Below are positions 52,850-63,290 of a stretch of 64,000 nucleotides of DNA, one piece after another. The position numbers and the translations under genes are program-made. The notes beneath the pieces were generated by a model, which was not told the DNA's origin, ran no database searches, and was given only the letters and a program-made list of their open reading frames with translations. The stretch spans positions 94,577 through 158,576 of the forward strand of contig CAKZMQ010000021.1 in assembly GCA_937128795.1 (NCBI GenBank), written 5' to 3'. Origin of the DNA: an uncultured Solirubrobacterales bacterium. Its GTDB lineage: Bacteria > Actinomycetota > Thermoleophilia > Solirubrobacterales > JACPNS01. Each line of letters starts with the position of its first letter. The first letter of the stretch is position 1.

Positions 52850-53560
52850 CTAGTCAGTTGATGTGCTCTGGTCGTATGCCATTCGCAGCGTTCCCTCGAA
52901 CAGGGCCGTGCAGTGATTCACGAGTCGATCGATGTCGCCCGGAAACTCGCCTACGAACCACTCGATCAGCAATTCGTTGACGGCGCCGACCAGCCCCAGC
53001 GCGATCAGGTTTGGATCGAGCGAAGTGACCGATTTGGCTTCATCTGGTGCGCGAAGGGCGATCAATGAGGCCATCTGATGCATACCTTCGCGGCGACGCG
53101 CCTTCACCGCGTCGCCGGCACCCGACATTTCCAGCAGTTTGATCCGCGCCTTGCGCGGGTCCCGCGTCATCGCGCGGATGAAGGCACCGAGCCCGGCGCG
53201 AATTTGATCCACGGCGTCGTCCCCGGCGTTTGCGACCGCAAGCAGCGACTCGCGCATTACTTCTTCGTGGATCCGTTCGGCTACGGCAACCATCAGGTCG
53301 TCGAGGTCCTCAAAGTTTTCGTAGAAATAGCGCTCGCCGAGACCGCTGGTTCTAATAACCGAACGCACCGTGGCATTTTTGTATCCATCGCTGCCGAACA
53401 CTTCGAGGCCGGCGTCGAGCAGGCGCTCGCGTCGCGCTGCGGTGCGCTGCTCGGCGGTCAATCCGCCGTAGACGCGGCCGAGCGCCGGGTCGACCTTGGC
53501 GGAATCCGACACCGGTAGGTCGATGATGTTCGATGTGTCGTCTGCGCTCGGCCCGCTCAT
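52850..53560 (-). CDS. TetR-family transcriptional regulator
   Basis: The 236-residue protein has an N-terminal extension of about 35 residues, then the TetR helix-turn-helix (RRERLLDAGLEVFGSDGYKN, TVRSVIRTSGLGERYFYENF) and an all-helical ligand domain. It probably represses itself and the downstream hydrolase in response to a small hydrophobic ligand. TAACTT lies 10 nt before the ATG. Perfect 10-bp inverted repeats flank this promoter and cover the start codon. Confidence 0.9.
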   Translation of the reverse strand: MSGPSADDTSNIIDLPVSDSAKVDPALGRVYGGLTAEQRTAARRERLLDAGLEVFGSDGYKNATVRSVIRTSGLGERYFYENFEDLDDLMVAVAERIHEEVMRESLLAVANAGDDAVDQIRAGLGAFIRAMTRDPRKARIKLLEMSGAGDAVKARRREGMHQMASLIALRAPDEAKSVTSLDPNLIALGLVGAVNELLIEWFVGEFPGDIDRLVNHCTALFEGTLRMAYDQSTSTD

Positions 53561-53600
53561 CTGTCAACGCAAGTTATCAGTTGGGTCGTGTTGACAGATG
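53558..53600. promoter_or_regulatory. Inverted repeat at the tetR promoter: candidate operator
   Basis: CATCTGTCAA (53558-53567) and TTGACAGATG (53591-53600) are perfect inverted copies 23 bp apart, bracketing the -10 hexamer and including the start codon. This suits repression by two TetR dimers or looping. Confidence 0.65.
53571..53576 (-). promoter_or_regulatory. -10 hexamer TAACTT of tetR
   Basis: TAACTT on the minus strand ends 10 nt before the ATG, between the two operator arms. Confidence 0.35.
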
Positions 53601-53617
53601 CTCTGGCGGTCTGGTAA

Positions 53618-53656
53618 ACAAAAAGGCCGCCCTCGCTGCTGCGAAGACGGCCTTTG
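53618..53656 (-). terminator. Terminator of the MaoC dehydratase pair
   Basis: AAAGGCCG and CGGCCTTT form an 8-bp stem, with an inner TCGC/GCGA stem. The minus strand continues with five T and TTT after a G. It lies 23 bp beyond the MaoC stop. Confidence 0.8.
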
Positions 53657-53678
53657 ATCAAACGAATGTGATCCGGAC

Positions 53679-54071
53679 CTAGGTGGTCTCGATAACAGCA
53701 GTTGAGTTGCGGATGATGCGGCTGTCGCCCTGCGCTGCCTCGAGCGCAATCGTCGCCGTTCCGTCTCCGACCTCGGTTACCTCGCCGGTCACGACAACCT
53801 CAACTTCGGGCTGGCCCATCCCGCGGAACTGCGCCGAGAGGGACTTCACTTTTGTCGGGTCGTTACCGGCGGCCTCGGTCGCGGCGCGCGCAACCTGCGA
53901 CATCGACCAGAGTCCGTGAAGAATCGTGCCCGGCAGACCAACTGCCGTCGCGAGTTCTTTGTCCACGTGGATCGGGTTGAAGTCGAGCGAAGCGCCCGCG
54001 TAGCGGTTGGGCAGGTACTTGTCCGGCGTAATACGGACTTCTTCAATTTTGTCGCCTGCGTTGAATCCCAT
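53679..54071 (-). CDS. MaoC-like (R)-hydratase, HadB-type subunit
   Basis: The 130-residue hot-dog protein has the hydratase-2 motif YAGASLDFNPIHVDKELATA with the catalytic Asp and His, then GTILHGLWSMSQVARA. It resembles HadB of the mycobacterial (R)-3-hydroxyacyl dehydratase and other MaoC dehydratases. It starts within the stop of the preceding HadA-like gene (TGATG), which implies an obligate two-subunit enzyme. Likely substrates are 3-hydroxyacyl thioesters in fatty acid elongation. Confidence 0.88.
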   Translation of the reverse strand: MGFNAGDKIEEVRITPDKYLPNRYAGASLDFNPIHVDKELATAVGLPGTILHGLWSMSQVARAATEAAGNDPTKVKSLSAQFRGMGQPEVEVVVTGEVTEVGDGTATIALEAAQGDSRIIRNSTAVIETT

Positions 54072-54511
54072 CAGACACCCCTCACGATCAAAGTCCAGTC
54101 GGCCGTCACGACGGGCTCGCCGTCTTGATTGACCGACTCGGTGGTGAACACGTAAAAGCCCTTGCCGCCGTTTTCTTCGATCGACTTGACCGAAGCGGTG
54201 GTGGTGATGCGGTCGCCCGCGACGACCGGCTTGTGGAAGGTGAAGTCCTGACCACCATGAACCATCATCGCGAAGTTGAGACCAACATCGCCGTCAACGA
54301 TCGCCGGGGCAACGCCCTTGGCGCTGAAAACGACGGCGAACATCGGCGGTGCGACGAGCCCGGCGTAGCCGGCAGCCTTTGCGGCGTCCTCGTCATTGGA
54401 AAGCGGGTTCTTGTCATAGGTCGCGTCCGCGAATTCGCGGATCTTCTCGGTACCGATGACATATTCGACGGGCGGATAGCTCTTGCCCACCGCGTCAGTC
54501 TTGATTGCCAC
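54071..54511 (-). CDS. MaoC-like dehydratase N-terminal type, HadA-type subunit
   Basis: The 146-residue protein matches the MaoC_dehydrat_N / FAS1-like hot-dog family that lacks the catalytic pair and shapes the substrate tunnel in HadAB. Marks are YVIGTEKIREFADAT, NEDA-like NDEDAAKAAGYAGLVAPPMF and VHGGQDFTFHKPVVAGDRI. The start is GTG 54511 with a strong AGAGGAG site 8 nt upstream. It precedes and overlaps the HadB-type gene. The 69 bp to lepA show no terminator. Confidence 0.88.
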   Translation of the reverse strand: MAIKTDAVGKSYPPVEYVIGTEKIREFADATYDKNPLSNDEDAAKAAGYAGLVAPPMFAVVFSAKGVAPAIVDGDVGLNFAMMVHGGQDFTFHKPVVAGDRITTTASVKSIEENGGKGFYVFTTESVNQDGEPVVTADWTLIVRGV

Positions 54512-54580
54512 TGTTGAGACTCCTCTGGGGTTTGATCCGAACGGTCGTGCGGAGCGGAGTCTAACGGGGAGTCGCGCGTC

Positions 54581-56398
<1,818 letters not shown>

Positions 56399-56405
56399 TG
56401 GGGGG

Positions 56406-56435
56406 TTGATTATGGCGGGGCGCTCTGGCTATCTT
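56406..56435 (+). promoter_or_regulatory. Promoter of the duplicated membrane protein
   Basis: TTGATT (56406-56411, 4 of 6) and TATCTT (56430-56435, 4 of 6) are 18 bp apart. The -10 ends 6 nt before ATG 56442, so the mRNA is probably leaderless. Confidence 0.55.
56409..56414 (-). promoter_or_regulatory. -10 hexamer CATAAT of lepA
   Basis: CATAAT (5 of 6) on the minus strand ends 10 nt before the lepA ATG and shares bases with the -35 of the divergent gene. Confidence 0.45.
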
Positions 56436-56441
56436 GAAGAC

Positions 56442-57005
56442 ATGCCGATGCTTGACGAACCGAACGGAAGATTTGGCAGATGGGGTCAGGCTGCCTCTGC
56501 TTTGGCGACGTTTGCGATCTTGACGTTCTTGATCGTCTTCCTCGTCCTCGATCGACTCGTCGGCGCCCCATCGTGGGGTCTTCTACTCGCCTGCGCGCCG
56601 ATTGGAGTCTTTTCAATTGCATGGGGATTCACTGTCGTCGAGGATGACGAATTCGATTCAGCACTCAGCGCCGACGAGGATCCAACTTCAGACGGTTCGA
56701 AAATCAGAATGGCGACCCCAAAGGGGAGATTCGGAAGATGGGGCCAAATTGCTCGATTGCTCGGCGCCATTTTCGTTCTGATGTTTGGAGTGAGCTGGAT
56801 CAGCAAACTCGTTGGAGAACCGTTCAACTCGTGGAATCCGTGGGTGCAATTGTCGGTTTTGAGCTTTGTCGTGCTGCTCGCCTTTTTGATGGAAATGACG
56901 ACGCTCGGCGAGGATGACGAAGACAGCCGCACGAAGTTGCCAGACGCTGCACCGATTCGCGATTCCGCAAACGTCCGCTTCCACGAACGCGATCACAAAG
57001 CCTGA
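56442..57005 (+). CDS. Four-helix membrane protein made of two copies of one unit
   Basis: I do not recognise this family. The 187-residue protein consists of a tandem duplication. Each unit reads GRFGRWGQ, a membrane helix, an LVG-x-P loop, a second helix and an acidic EDDE segment (first unit about residues 6-75, second about 88-168). Nucleotide identity between the RFGRWGQ segments is still visible. The N-terminus and both acidic loops are expected on the same side of the membrane. In-frame ATGs at 56412 and 56448 are possible; 56442 fits the promoter. It is divergent from lepA and monocistronic. Confidence 0.68.
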   Translation: MPMLDEPNGRFGRWGQAASALATFAILTFLIVFLVLDRLVGAPSWGLLLACAPIGVFSIAWGFTVVEDDEFDSALSADEDPTSDGSKIRMATPKGRFGRWGQIARLLGAIFVLMFGVSWISKLVGEPFNSWNPWVQLSVLSFVVLLAFLMEMTTLGEDDEDSRTKLPDAAPIRDSANVRFHERDHKA

Positions 57006-57053
57006 CGCATACTTTTCGGCCCAACCGCATAGGAATCCGGCAAATTCTCATTG

Positions 57054-57074
57054 CCCTCGCCCCGAGGGCGAGGG
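57054..57074. repeat. Hairpin between convergent genes
   Basis: CCCTCGCC and GGCGAGGG pair over 8 bp around CCGAG. There is no T run. It resembles REP-like or weak terminator dyads. It is the only structured element in the 148 bp between this gene's stop and the murJ stop. Confidence 0.5.
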
Positions 57075-57153
57075 TGGGAGTGGATTCTGGCTTTGCGCTG
57101 CGGCGCGGCGCTGTCGGCCGCGGGCGCGGTGAGTTCACGCGCGGTCGCAGCGG

Positions 57154-58950
57154 CTAAGACGCTGGCCGCAAGCGGCTCATGACCATGCGTCGCATCGTCT
57201 GCGCCTCTCCGACCTTCAGCGCCAGCACGATCACCGCGTACACGAGCGCTCCGGCGGCAAGCGCGGCGCCGACCTCCAGGATCTGGGCGAGGGTCGCTTC
57301 GCCGAGCCATTCACTCAGGCCGAACCAGACTGCGTATGCGGCCGCCGCGAAACCGGCAGCGCCGACGAGCATCTTTGCGATCGGGCGGGTCATGTCGGTC
57401 AGGACCAGCTTCCCGCCCAGCACCCGCCGCAAGAACCAGAACTGCGCCCCGGCCATCGTCACGTCCGCGGTGACGGTGCCAGCGACGATTCCGCCGATCC
57501 CGTAGCCCTTCAGCGAGTAGGCGACGATCGCGTTGACGAAGAGGTTGCTCAACGCCAGGCCGGTCACGATCCACGGTCGCTTCAACGAGAAGAACGTCCG
57601 CGTCAGCAGCAGGTTGATTCCGGAGAACGGCAGCGCAAACGCGAACCAGAACAGCCCCGTCGACACCAGCGCAGTCGATTCTGGGCCGAACTCGCCGCGC
57701 TCGAAGATCAACTGCGTTATCGGCTCGGACAAGGCGAGGAGCGCAGCGGTCGCCGGAAGCAGCATCAGCGCGATCACGCGCATTCCGCGCGCGCAGAGCT
57801 CCTGCACGCCGAGCATGTCCATCCGCCCCGCCAGCCGTGAGAGCTGCGGAAACAGCACCGTCGAGATCGCGACGCTGAAGATTCCCTGCGGCAGCATGTA
57901 AATGCGAAACGCGTTGTCGATCGCGCGCGGTACTTGATCGCTGACCAGACCGCCGATGTAGGCATTGGCGAAGAGGTTGAAGTTGATCAGCCCGAGTCCC
58001 AGCGTGACCGGCAGCATCAGCGTGAAGACCTGCAAAACGCGTTTGTCACGCCAGTTGATCTCGCGCGCGAACTTGAAGCCGACCTTCCGCAATACCGGAA
58101 GCGCCATCAGGAACTGCACAACCGTTCCGATCAAAATGCCGATCGCGTAGGCATAGATCTCGTCTTCACCGCTGAAAAACGGTTGCAGCGAGACCATCGC
58201 GATCATGATCACGATGTTCCAGACCAACGCCGAGAGCGCCGGAATCGTGAAGCGGTCGTAGGCCTGGAGAATTCCGACGACGAGACCGTTCAGGCCAAGG
58301 ATCAACACGATCGGGAACAACAATTGGCTGAGGCCGGTCGTCAGGCCCTGCAGGCCGGCGTCGACGATCTCTGTCGGCGTGAGCAGCGGCACGATCACGC
58401 CAGCCAACAAGATGAACGCCACGGTCAACGCGCCGAGCACCGCGAACATCACCATGAACAGCGTCGACGCCAACTTGAACGCCTCGGCCTTTTTGTTCTT
58501 GTCGAGCAGTTCCGAGAAAACCGGAATGAACGCACCGCTCAGCGCCGAATCGGCAAACAGCGAACGGACGGTGTTGGGTATCAGGAAGGCGAGCGTGAAT
58601 GCCGAGGCCGCGCCCGAGGTGCCGTAATAGGCAGCCGCAAGCACCTCGCGGGCGAGGCCAGCGACGCGCGACAGACCGGTGAGAGCGCCGAAGATTGCGG
58701 TGTTGCGCGCCGTCGACGATTTCGTGGGCAGCGGCTCTGGCGCGAGATCTTCTCCCCCGTCGGCCAACGTTTCGCGCATCGCCGCATCCGCCAACGGGTA
58801 TTGGTGCTCCGCGATCTCCGCCTCAACCCGATCGGCCGGGATCGGCGTTGGCTGGGAATTGGCTTGCTTGTCTTTGTCGTGGTCGATGCGGCGTCCTCTA
58901 CACTCTTGCCTCTTTGGAAGGACTTGTCCGGCCCCTCTAAGTGAGTGCAT
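57154..58950 (-). CDS. murJ: Lipid II flippase MurJ
   Basis: MurJ flips lipid II across the membrane for peptidoglycan synthesis. From ATG 58950 the protein has 598 residues: a polar N-terminal region of about 85 residues, then some 14 membrane helices. TARNTAIFGALTGLSRVAGLAREVLAA near 80-105 is the family start with catalytic Arg, and FADSALSGAFIPVFSELL follows near 130. ATG 58950 has TAGGCT 10 nt upstream; an internal ATG at 58779 would give a shorter, more standard N-terminus. It is divergent from rpsT. Confidence 0.94.
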   Translation of the reverse strand: MHSLRGAGQVLPKRQECRGRRIDHDKDKQANSQPTPIPADRVEAEIAEHQYPLADAAMRETLADGGEDLAPEPLPTKSSTARNTAIFGALTGLSRVAGLAREVLAAAYYGTSGAASAFTLAFLIPNTVRSLFADSALSGAFIPVFSELLDKNKKAEAFKLASTLFMVMFAVLGALTVAFILLAGVIVPLLTPTEIVDAGLQGLTTGLSQLLFPIVLILGLNGLVVGILQAYDRFTIPALSALVWNIVIMIAMVSLQPFFSGEDEIYAYAIGILIGTVVQFLMALPVLRKVGFKFAREINWRDKRVLQVFTLMLPVTLGLGLINFNLFANAYIGGLVSDQVPRAIDNAFRIYMLPQGIFSVAISTVLFPQLSRLAGRMDMLGVQELCARGMRVIALMLLPATAALLALSEPITQLIFERGEFGPESTALVSTGLFWFAFALPFSGINLLLTRTFFSLKRPWIVTGLALSNLFVNAIVAYSLKGYGIGGIVAGTVTADVTMAGAQFWFLRRVLGGKLVLTDMTRPIAKMLVGAAGFAAAAYAVWFGLSEWLGEATLAQILEVGAALAAGALVYAVIVLALKVGEAQTMRRMVMSRLRPAS

Positions 58951-58960
58951 TCGCCGCGCA

Positions 58961-58966
58961 AGCCTA
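58961..58966 (-). promoter_or_regulatory. -10 hexamer TAGGCT of murJ
   Basis: TAGGCT on the minus strand ends 10 nt before ATG 58950, identical to the hexamer before the lipoprotein gene. Confidence 0.35.
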
Positions 58967-59030
58967 TTTACATGGCCGATGTCGCACAAACGACATCCAA
59001 CAACCACAGGGCCAGAAAACACAGAACCAA

Positions 59031-59297
59031 ATGGCAAACATCAAGTCACAGAAAAAGCGCATCCTGCGCTCTGAGCGTGAGCGCGACGAGAACCGCCGCT
59101 ACACGTCAGCGATCAAGACCTACTTTCGTCGCCTCGAAACCGCCGTCGAGAACGGTGACGCCGCCGCAGCCGAGGCCGAGCACAAAGAGCTCACGTCGAA
59201 GATCGACAAGGCCATAAAGCGTGGCGCGCTGCACAAGAACACCGGGGCGCGCAAAAAGGCCCGTGCGGCTCGCACGCGCAACAAGCTGTCTGTCTGA
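59031..59297 (+). CDS. rpsT: 30S ribosomal protein S20
   Basis: S20 binds 16S rRNA in the 30S body. The 88-residue basic protein starts MANIKSQKKRILRSERERDE and ends with KKARAARTRNKLSV, full length for the family. The frame is open back to 58941, but ATG 59031 gives the exact S20 N-terminus. There is only a weak ribosome site. It is convergent with holA, whose stop is 11 bp away. Confidence 0.97.
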   Translation: MANIKSQKKRILRSERERDENRRYTSAIKTYFRRLETAVENGDAAAAEAEHKELTSKIDKAIKRGALHKNTGARKKARAARTRNKLSV

Positions 59298-59308
59298 CGC
59301 TTCCTTCT

Positions 59309-60316
59309 TTAGCGCGTAATCGCAACGACAGAACGCAGCAGTTCTGTCTCTGAGTCGAGCGACGTACCGCCCTTGACGGCGTCGTCGAGGCGTGCCAATT
59401 CGATCAGTGCGTCGCGCAGCGCTGACCCGCCGCGCAACTGTGCCTGCTTGGTCAATTTGCCAGCGAGCCACGGCTGAATCCCCAGCCGCTCGCCCACCTC
59501 GTTGCTGCGGCCGGATTCGACCAGCGCCGCAACTGACTGCGCTTGGCCGAACGAGCGCGAAAGCATCGCGACAATTCCCGGTGGCGACTCACCGCCCGCG
59601 AGCAGTTGCTCGGCTTTGCGCACCGCCAACTCGGCATTTCCTTCAAGCGCGGCGTCGGTGAGATCGAAGACCTCGGTCGTCGCAACTCCGCGCACCTCGT
59701 CGCCGACCTGCTCGGCCGTGATCGTTCCGCTCGGTCCGGCGGAGGTCGCGAGCTTCTCGAGCTCACTGAGCAGCCGACGCTTGGGGCTCCAGTTCTGCGT
59801 CGACGACACTCGTTTCTGCGGTTTGCCGACGATCTCGACGAGTAACGCCGCGGCCTGCTGCTCGATCGTGACGCCCAACTGCTCCGACTGTTGGACGATC
59901 CACTTCGGCAGCTGGGCGTCAGACGGTGGCTTGAACTCGCGCTGCTCGCCGTCAACCGATGCGATCGCGTCGACAATCGCCTTCAGCGGCTTCTTGCGGC
60001 AGATCAGCACTGCGACCGCATCCAGTGCATCATCGGCCAGGGCTGAGATTGCATCGGCGGCGGGACCGACATCGGCCGCTCGCCATCGTTCGGCACCATC
60101 GGCCAACACGATTCGGGTGCCGGGCAGCAAACTCGGCGAAGTGAGCGCAACGGAAAAGTTCTGCGGTGTGCACGCGTCGCCCGACAGCGATTCGATCGAG
60201 GCCCCATCCTGCGCGGCCCGTGTAACCAACCGCTTGCGCGTCTGGTCGATCTTCACCTCGTCATCGCCGGTGAAGAGATATGCGCGTTTGAGTTTTGCCA
60301 TCGGGATCGCCGTCAC
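59309..60316 (-). CDS. holA: DNA polymerase III subunit delta
   Basis: HolA opens the sliding clamp within the clamp loader. The 335-residue protein has the delta-type N-terminus KLKRAYLFTGDDEVKIDQ, the AAA+-like middle PKWIVQQSEQLGVTIEQQAA near 145, a long helical linker and the C-terminal collar domain (LLAGGESPPGIVAMLSRSFG near 250). GTG 60316 lies just after the comEC stop; ATG 60301 (MAKLKRAY) is an equally good start. It follows comEA-comEC, the usual order. Confidence 0.92.
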   Translation of the reverse strand: MTAIPMAKLKRAYLFTGDDEVKIDQTRKRLVTRAAQDGASIESLSGDACTPQNFSVALTSPSLLPGTRIVLADGAERWRAADVGPAADAISALADDALDAVAVLICRKKPLKAIVDAIASVDGEQREFKPPSDAQLPKWIVQQSEQLGVTIEQQAAALLVEIVGKPQKRVSSTQNWSPKRRLLSELEKLATSAGPSGTITAEQVGDEVRGVATTEVFDLTDAALEGNAELAVRKAEQLLAGGESPPGIVAMLSRSFGQAQSVAALVESGRSNEVGERLGIQPWLAGKLTKQAQLRGGSALRDALIELARLDDAVKGGTSLDSETELLRSVVAITR

Positions 60317-60317
60317 G

Positions 60318-62681
60318 TTACCGGCCGGGACCGGCGGTGTTCACCTGTAGTTCCCGGTCGCCGCCGAAACTCACGGTGATGCTTCCGTCCCGGTCGGTTC
60401 GGTAGACCCTTACTCCGGCAGCGGAAAGCGCATTGACGGTGGGTGGAGCCGGGTGCCCGTGTCGATTGCTCCGCCCTACTCCGACCAGCGCGAGGCGTGG
60501 ACGTGTGCGAGCCAGCAATCCCGGCAAACCCGGATCGGCGCTGCCGTGATGCGGCACCTTGAGCACCTCAAATGAACCGAGCGACAACGCTGCGAGTTGC
60601 GGGCTTTCGGCGTCGCCGCTCGCAAGCAGCCGAACTCCATCGACCTCGATTCTCGTGACGACCGACGATTCGTTCGGGTCGCCCGACACCGGTGGATCGG
60701 CCGGTGCCAGCACCTCCACGCCGATGTCGCCACAGCGCCAACGCATACCCGCGCGGGCCGGCGCGATTTCGGTACCGCTGGCTGCGATCGCGGCGACGAT
60801 CGATCTGTGTTCCGGCGAGCTGAGTTGCCCGCCGCCGTCGAGCAGCAAGTCCACTCTGGCCGCGCCGCGTTCGTTCAGCGATGCAAACCCGTTGTAGTGG
60901 TCGTCGTGGGAATGGGTTATTACGGCGAGGTTCAGGCGTTTGACTCGGTGCCTTTCGAGCAACTGTTCGAGCCGACGCCGATCCGGCCCGCCGTCGATCA
61001 GTGCATCGCAACCTGACCGCCCTCGAATCAACATTGCGTCGCCCTGTCCGACATCGAACAACGTGATCGAGGGGCGAACCACCGCAAGGTTCGCTCGCCA
61101 CGGGGCGGCGATCAGGGCGACGCAGACGACGCCAATCGCTAGCGCGCCACAGATCTTCACTGGTCGCGAAAACGTGGAGAGGACTGGCGACAACGTCGGC
61201 GGCGGCTTGAGCCACCCATTCGCGAGCGCGGCCAGCAACACAATTACGCCGAAAGCTGCGATCAGGCCGCGAGATCCGAATGAATCGACGACGACCTCCG
61301 CGCCCGGGACGCTTGCCGCAAACTCCGCGAGCTCGATCAATGTTCCGAGCACAAAAGCGTTCGGAGCGTTCAACAGACCTCCTACCGGGGCGGCCAGCTG
61401 GCCAATCGCGGCCGTCAACGATCCGAGCCAGACGATCATGCCGATCAATGGCGTCGCGAGCACGTTGACGGCCAGCGACACCAGCGAGAATCGATCGAAA
61501 TGAAACGCCATCAATGGCGCGGTCGCCAGCGTCGCGCCGAGTGTGGCGGCGAGCGCCTCTGCGGCCCACGACGGCATCATCGGTGCCAGCCGGTCAAGCC
61601 GGCGCGCGACCGGCCCGGTGAAGGCCATGATCCCGAGCACGGCACAAAAACTCAGCTGCGCGCCAATGTCGGAAACGGCTCGCGGATTCCAGACGAGCAC
61701 CGCAATCGATGCCAGCAGTAGCGAATAGATACGCGACGAAGGTCGCGAGGCTGCGATCGCCGCCAGACCGGCAAGACCCATCACGCCAGCGCGTACGACT
61801 GACGCTTGCGCCCCGCAGAGCGGAACGTAGATGCAGACCAAGACTGCCGGCACGATCACTCGACCGAGCCAGCCAACGCCGACCGCAGTAAGGATCGCCC
61901 GCACAAGAATCACGATCAACAGAACGTTTTGGCCGGAGACAGCCAGAACGTGTGCCAAGCCAGAGGCGCGAAAATCCTCGACCACCGGTTCCGGAATGCC
62001 GTTGTCGCCGCCGAGCACCATTCCACGCAGCAGCGCGGCCGGCTCTGCGGCAAGCCCGAAGGCGAGTGCTCGCTCGGACCGCTCGCGAATCGAATCGACG
62101 AATCCGTGGGCGCCGCCGCGGCGTTCGCCGGTAACCACGATCGTCCGAGCATCGATTCGCCGACGTATGCCCTCGCGCAGCAAATGCCGGGCGTAGCTAG
62201 CTGCCGGACCGTCGCGGGCTAGCGCATCGGCGACGGCTCTCGAACGGCCCTGCACTTCGATTCGGGAGCCGATCGAAACACCAGCCGGAGCCGGCCCCCG
62301 CGAACGCACCTCGACCAGTTGACGATTGCCATCGGGCAGGTCGACCCGCACTCGAAGCGTTGACCCGAATTCACTTTCGCGCACGTGGCGAACGAGATCG
62401 CCGCGGAGCTTCAGCAGCCGTGACGTCGGCGCGTCGGCCAATGGGTCCGCGTCGATTGCCGCAAGTCGCAGATCGCCCAGCGCGCCTCCCGCGATCATCA
62501 TGCCGCACGCGGCAACGGCCACGTGGCCGGGAGCCCTGACGCTGAGGATCAGCATCGCGATCAGAAGCGAGACCAACAGCTGCCAGTAGGCCGACGCGCT
62601 GCCGATCGCCAATCCGAATGCGAGCGACGCCGCGATCACGTGGCGCGGGTACCGCGCGACGAGCGCCGCGGCGCGAATCAC
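60318..62681 (-). CDS. comEC: ComEC/Rec2 DNA uptake channel
   Basis: ComEC moves single-stranded DNA across the membrane in natural transformation. The 787-residue protein has N-terminal membrane helices and an OB-like soluble part, the Competence domain with GLAHVLAVSGQNVLLIVILV near 240, and a C-terminal metallo-beta-lactamase domain: FDVGQGDAMLIRG near 550, ITHSHDDHYNGFASL near 592 (HxHxDH metal site), KVPHHGSADPG near 700. All expected domains are present. GTG 62681 overlaps the comEA stop by 4 bp. Confidence 0.95.
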   Translation of the reverse strand: MIRAAALVARYPRHVIAASLAFGLAIGSASAYWQLLVSLLIAMLILSVRAPGHVAVAACGMMIAGGALGDLRLAAIDADPLADAPTSRLLKLRGDLVRHVRESEFGSTLRVRVDLPDGNRQLVEVRSRGPAPAGVSIGSRIEVQGRSRAVADALARDGPAASYARHLLREGIRRRIDARTIVVTGERRGGAHGFVDSIRERSERALAFGLAAEPAALLRGMVLGGDNGIPEPVVEDFRASGLAHVLAVSGQNVLLIVILVRAILTAVGVGWLGRVIVPAVLVCIYVPLCGAQASVVRAGVMGLAGLAAIAASRPSSRIYSLLLASIAVLVWNPRAVSDIGAQLSFCAVLGIMAFTGPVARRLDRLAPMMPSWAAEALAATLGATLATAPLMAFHFDRFSLVSLAVNVLATPLIGMIVWLGSLTAAIGQLAAPVGGLLNAPNAFVLGTLIELAEFAASVPGAEVVVDSFGSRGLIAAFGVIVLLAALANGWLKPPPTLSPVLSTFSRPVKICGALAIGVVCVALIAAPWRANLAVVRPSITLFDVGQGDAMLIRGRSGCDALIDGGPDRRRLEQLLERHRVKRLNLAVITHSHDDHYNGFASLNERGAARVDLLLDGGGQLSSPEHRSIVAAIAASGTEIAPARAGMRWRCGDIGVEVLAPADPPVSGDPNESSVVTRIEVDGVRLLASGDAESPQLAALSLGSFEVLKVPHHGSADPGLPGLLARTRPRLALVGVGRSNRHGHPAPPTVNALSAAGVRVYRTDRDGSITVSFGGDRELQVNTAGPGR

Positions 62682-63277
62682 GGTTGAAGTTGAGCGCGCA
62701 GTGACTCCAAGCGCTTGTCGCCGATCCCCGGCACATCGCCAAGTTGATCGATCGATCGAAAGCCGCCGATCTGTGTCCGGAATTCGATGATCTTCTGCGC
62801 CAACCCGGGACCGATTCCGTCCAGCTGATCGAGTTGTTCAGCGGTGGCCGAGGAGAGACTGATCGGTCCGGTCGAGCCGCTCGCGCCGCTGGCAACTGCT
62901 GTGCGCGCCGGCACGACGACTTGCTGGCCGTCGGCGACACGAGCAGCAAGATTCACGCCGCCGCGATCTGCGCCGACCCGCCAGCCTCCGGCAGCGCGGA
63001 TCGCGTCGCCAACACGATCGCCATCACGCAGACGGACGATTCCGGGCCTGCGCACGGCCCCGGCAACATGAACCACCATTGTCTGCGAGCGCGTCAAAAC
63101 CCCGCTATCGGTGCTCGAGCCTGTGGCGCCCGAGGGCGCCCGCGCCGCGCCCGAGGGCGCCGCTTCCACATTTGTCGCCTCGGCAGAAACCGACTGCAGA
63201 TAACGCGCGCCGATCAGAGCCACGGCCAGCACCGCGGCGGCATAGACGATCAACTGTGGCTTGCCGACATCGCTCAC
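62678..63277 (-). CDS. comEA: ComEA competence DNA-binding protein
   Basis: ComEA binds double-stranded DNA outside the membrane and feeds ComEC. From GTG 63277 the protein has 199 residues: one membrane helix at about 9-27, an SLBB domain (VVHVAGAVRRPGIVRLRDGD), and two helix-hairpin-helix motifs at the C-terminus (LDQLDGIGPGLAQKIIEFR, LGDVPGIGDKRLESLRAQL). The open frame to 63406 would add 43 Arg/Cys-rich residues and cross the LexA box, so GTG 63277 with TAAGTT 7 nt upstream is preferred. Confidence 0.92.
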   Translation of the reverse strand: MSDVGKPQLIVYAAAVLAVALIGARYLQSVSAEATNVEAAPSGAARAPSGATGSSTDSGVLTRSQTMVVHVAGAVRRPGIVRLRDGDRVGDAIRAAGGWRVGADRGGVNLAARVADGQQVVVPARTAVASGASGSTGPISLSSATAEQLDQLDGIGPGLAQKIIEFRTQIGGFRSIDQLGDVPGIGDKRLESLRAQLQP

Positions 63278-63284
63278 GCGCCGC

Positions 63285-63290
63285 AACTTA
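63285..63290 (-). promoter_or_regulatory. -10-like hexamer TAAGTT of comEA-comEC-holA
   Basis: TAAGTT on the minus strand ends 7 nt before GTG 63277. It fits the TANNNT pattern. Confidence 0.35.

Noticed and set aside
57054..57074. REP-family mobile repeat
   Set aside because: The dyad occurs once in the window as far as I can see, so a repeat family is not supported.
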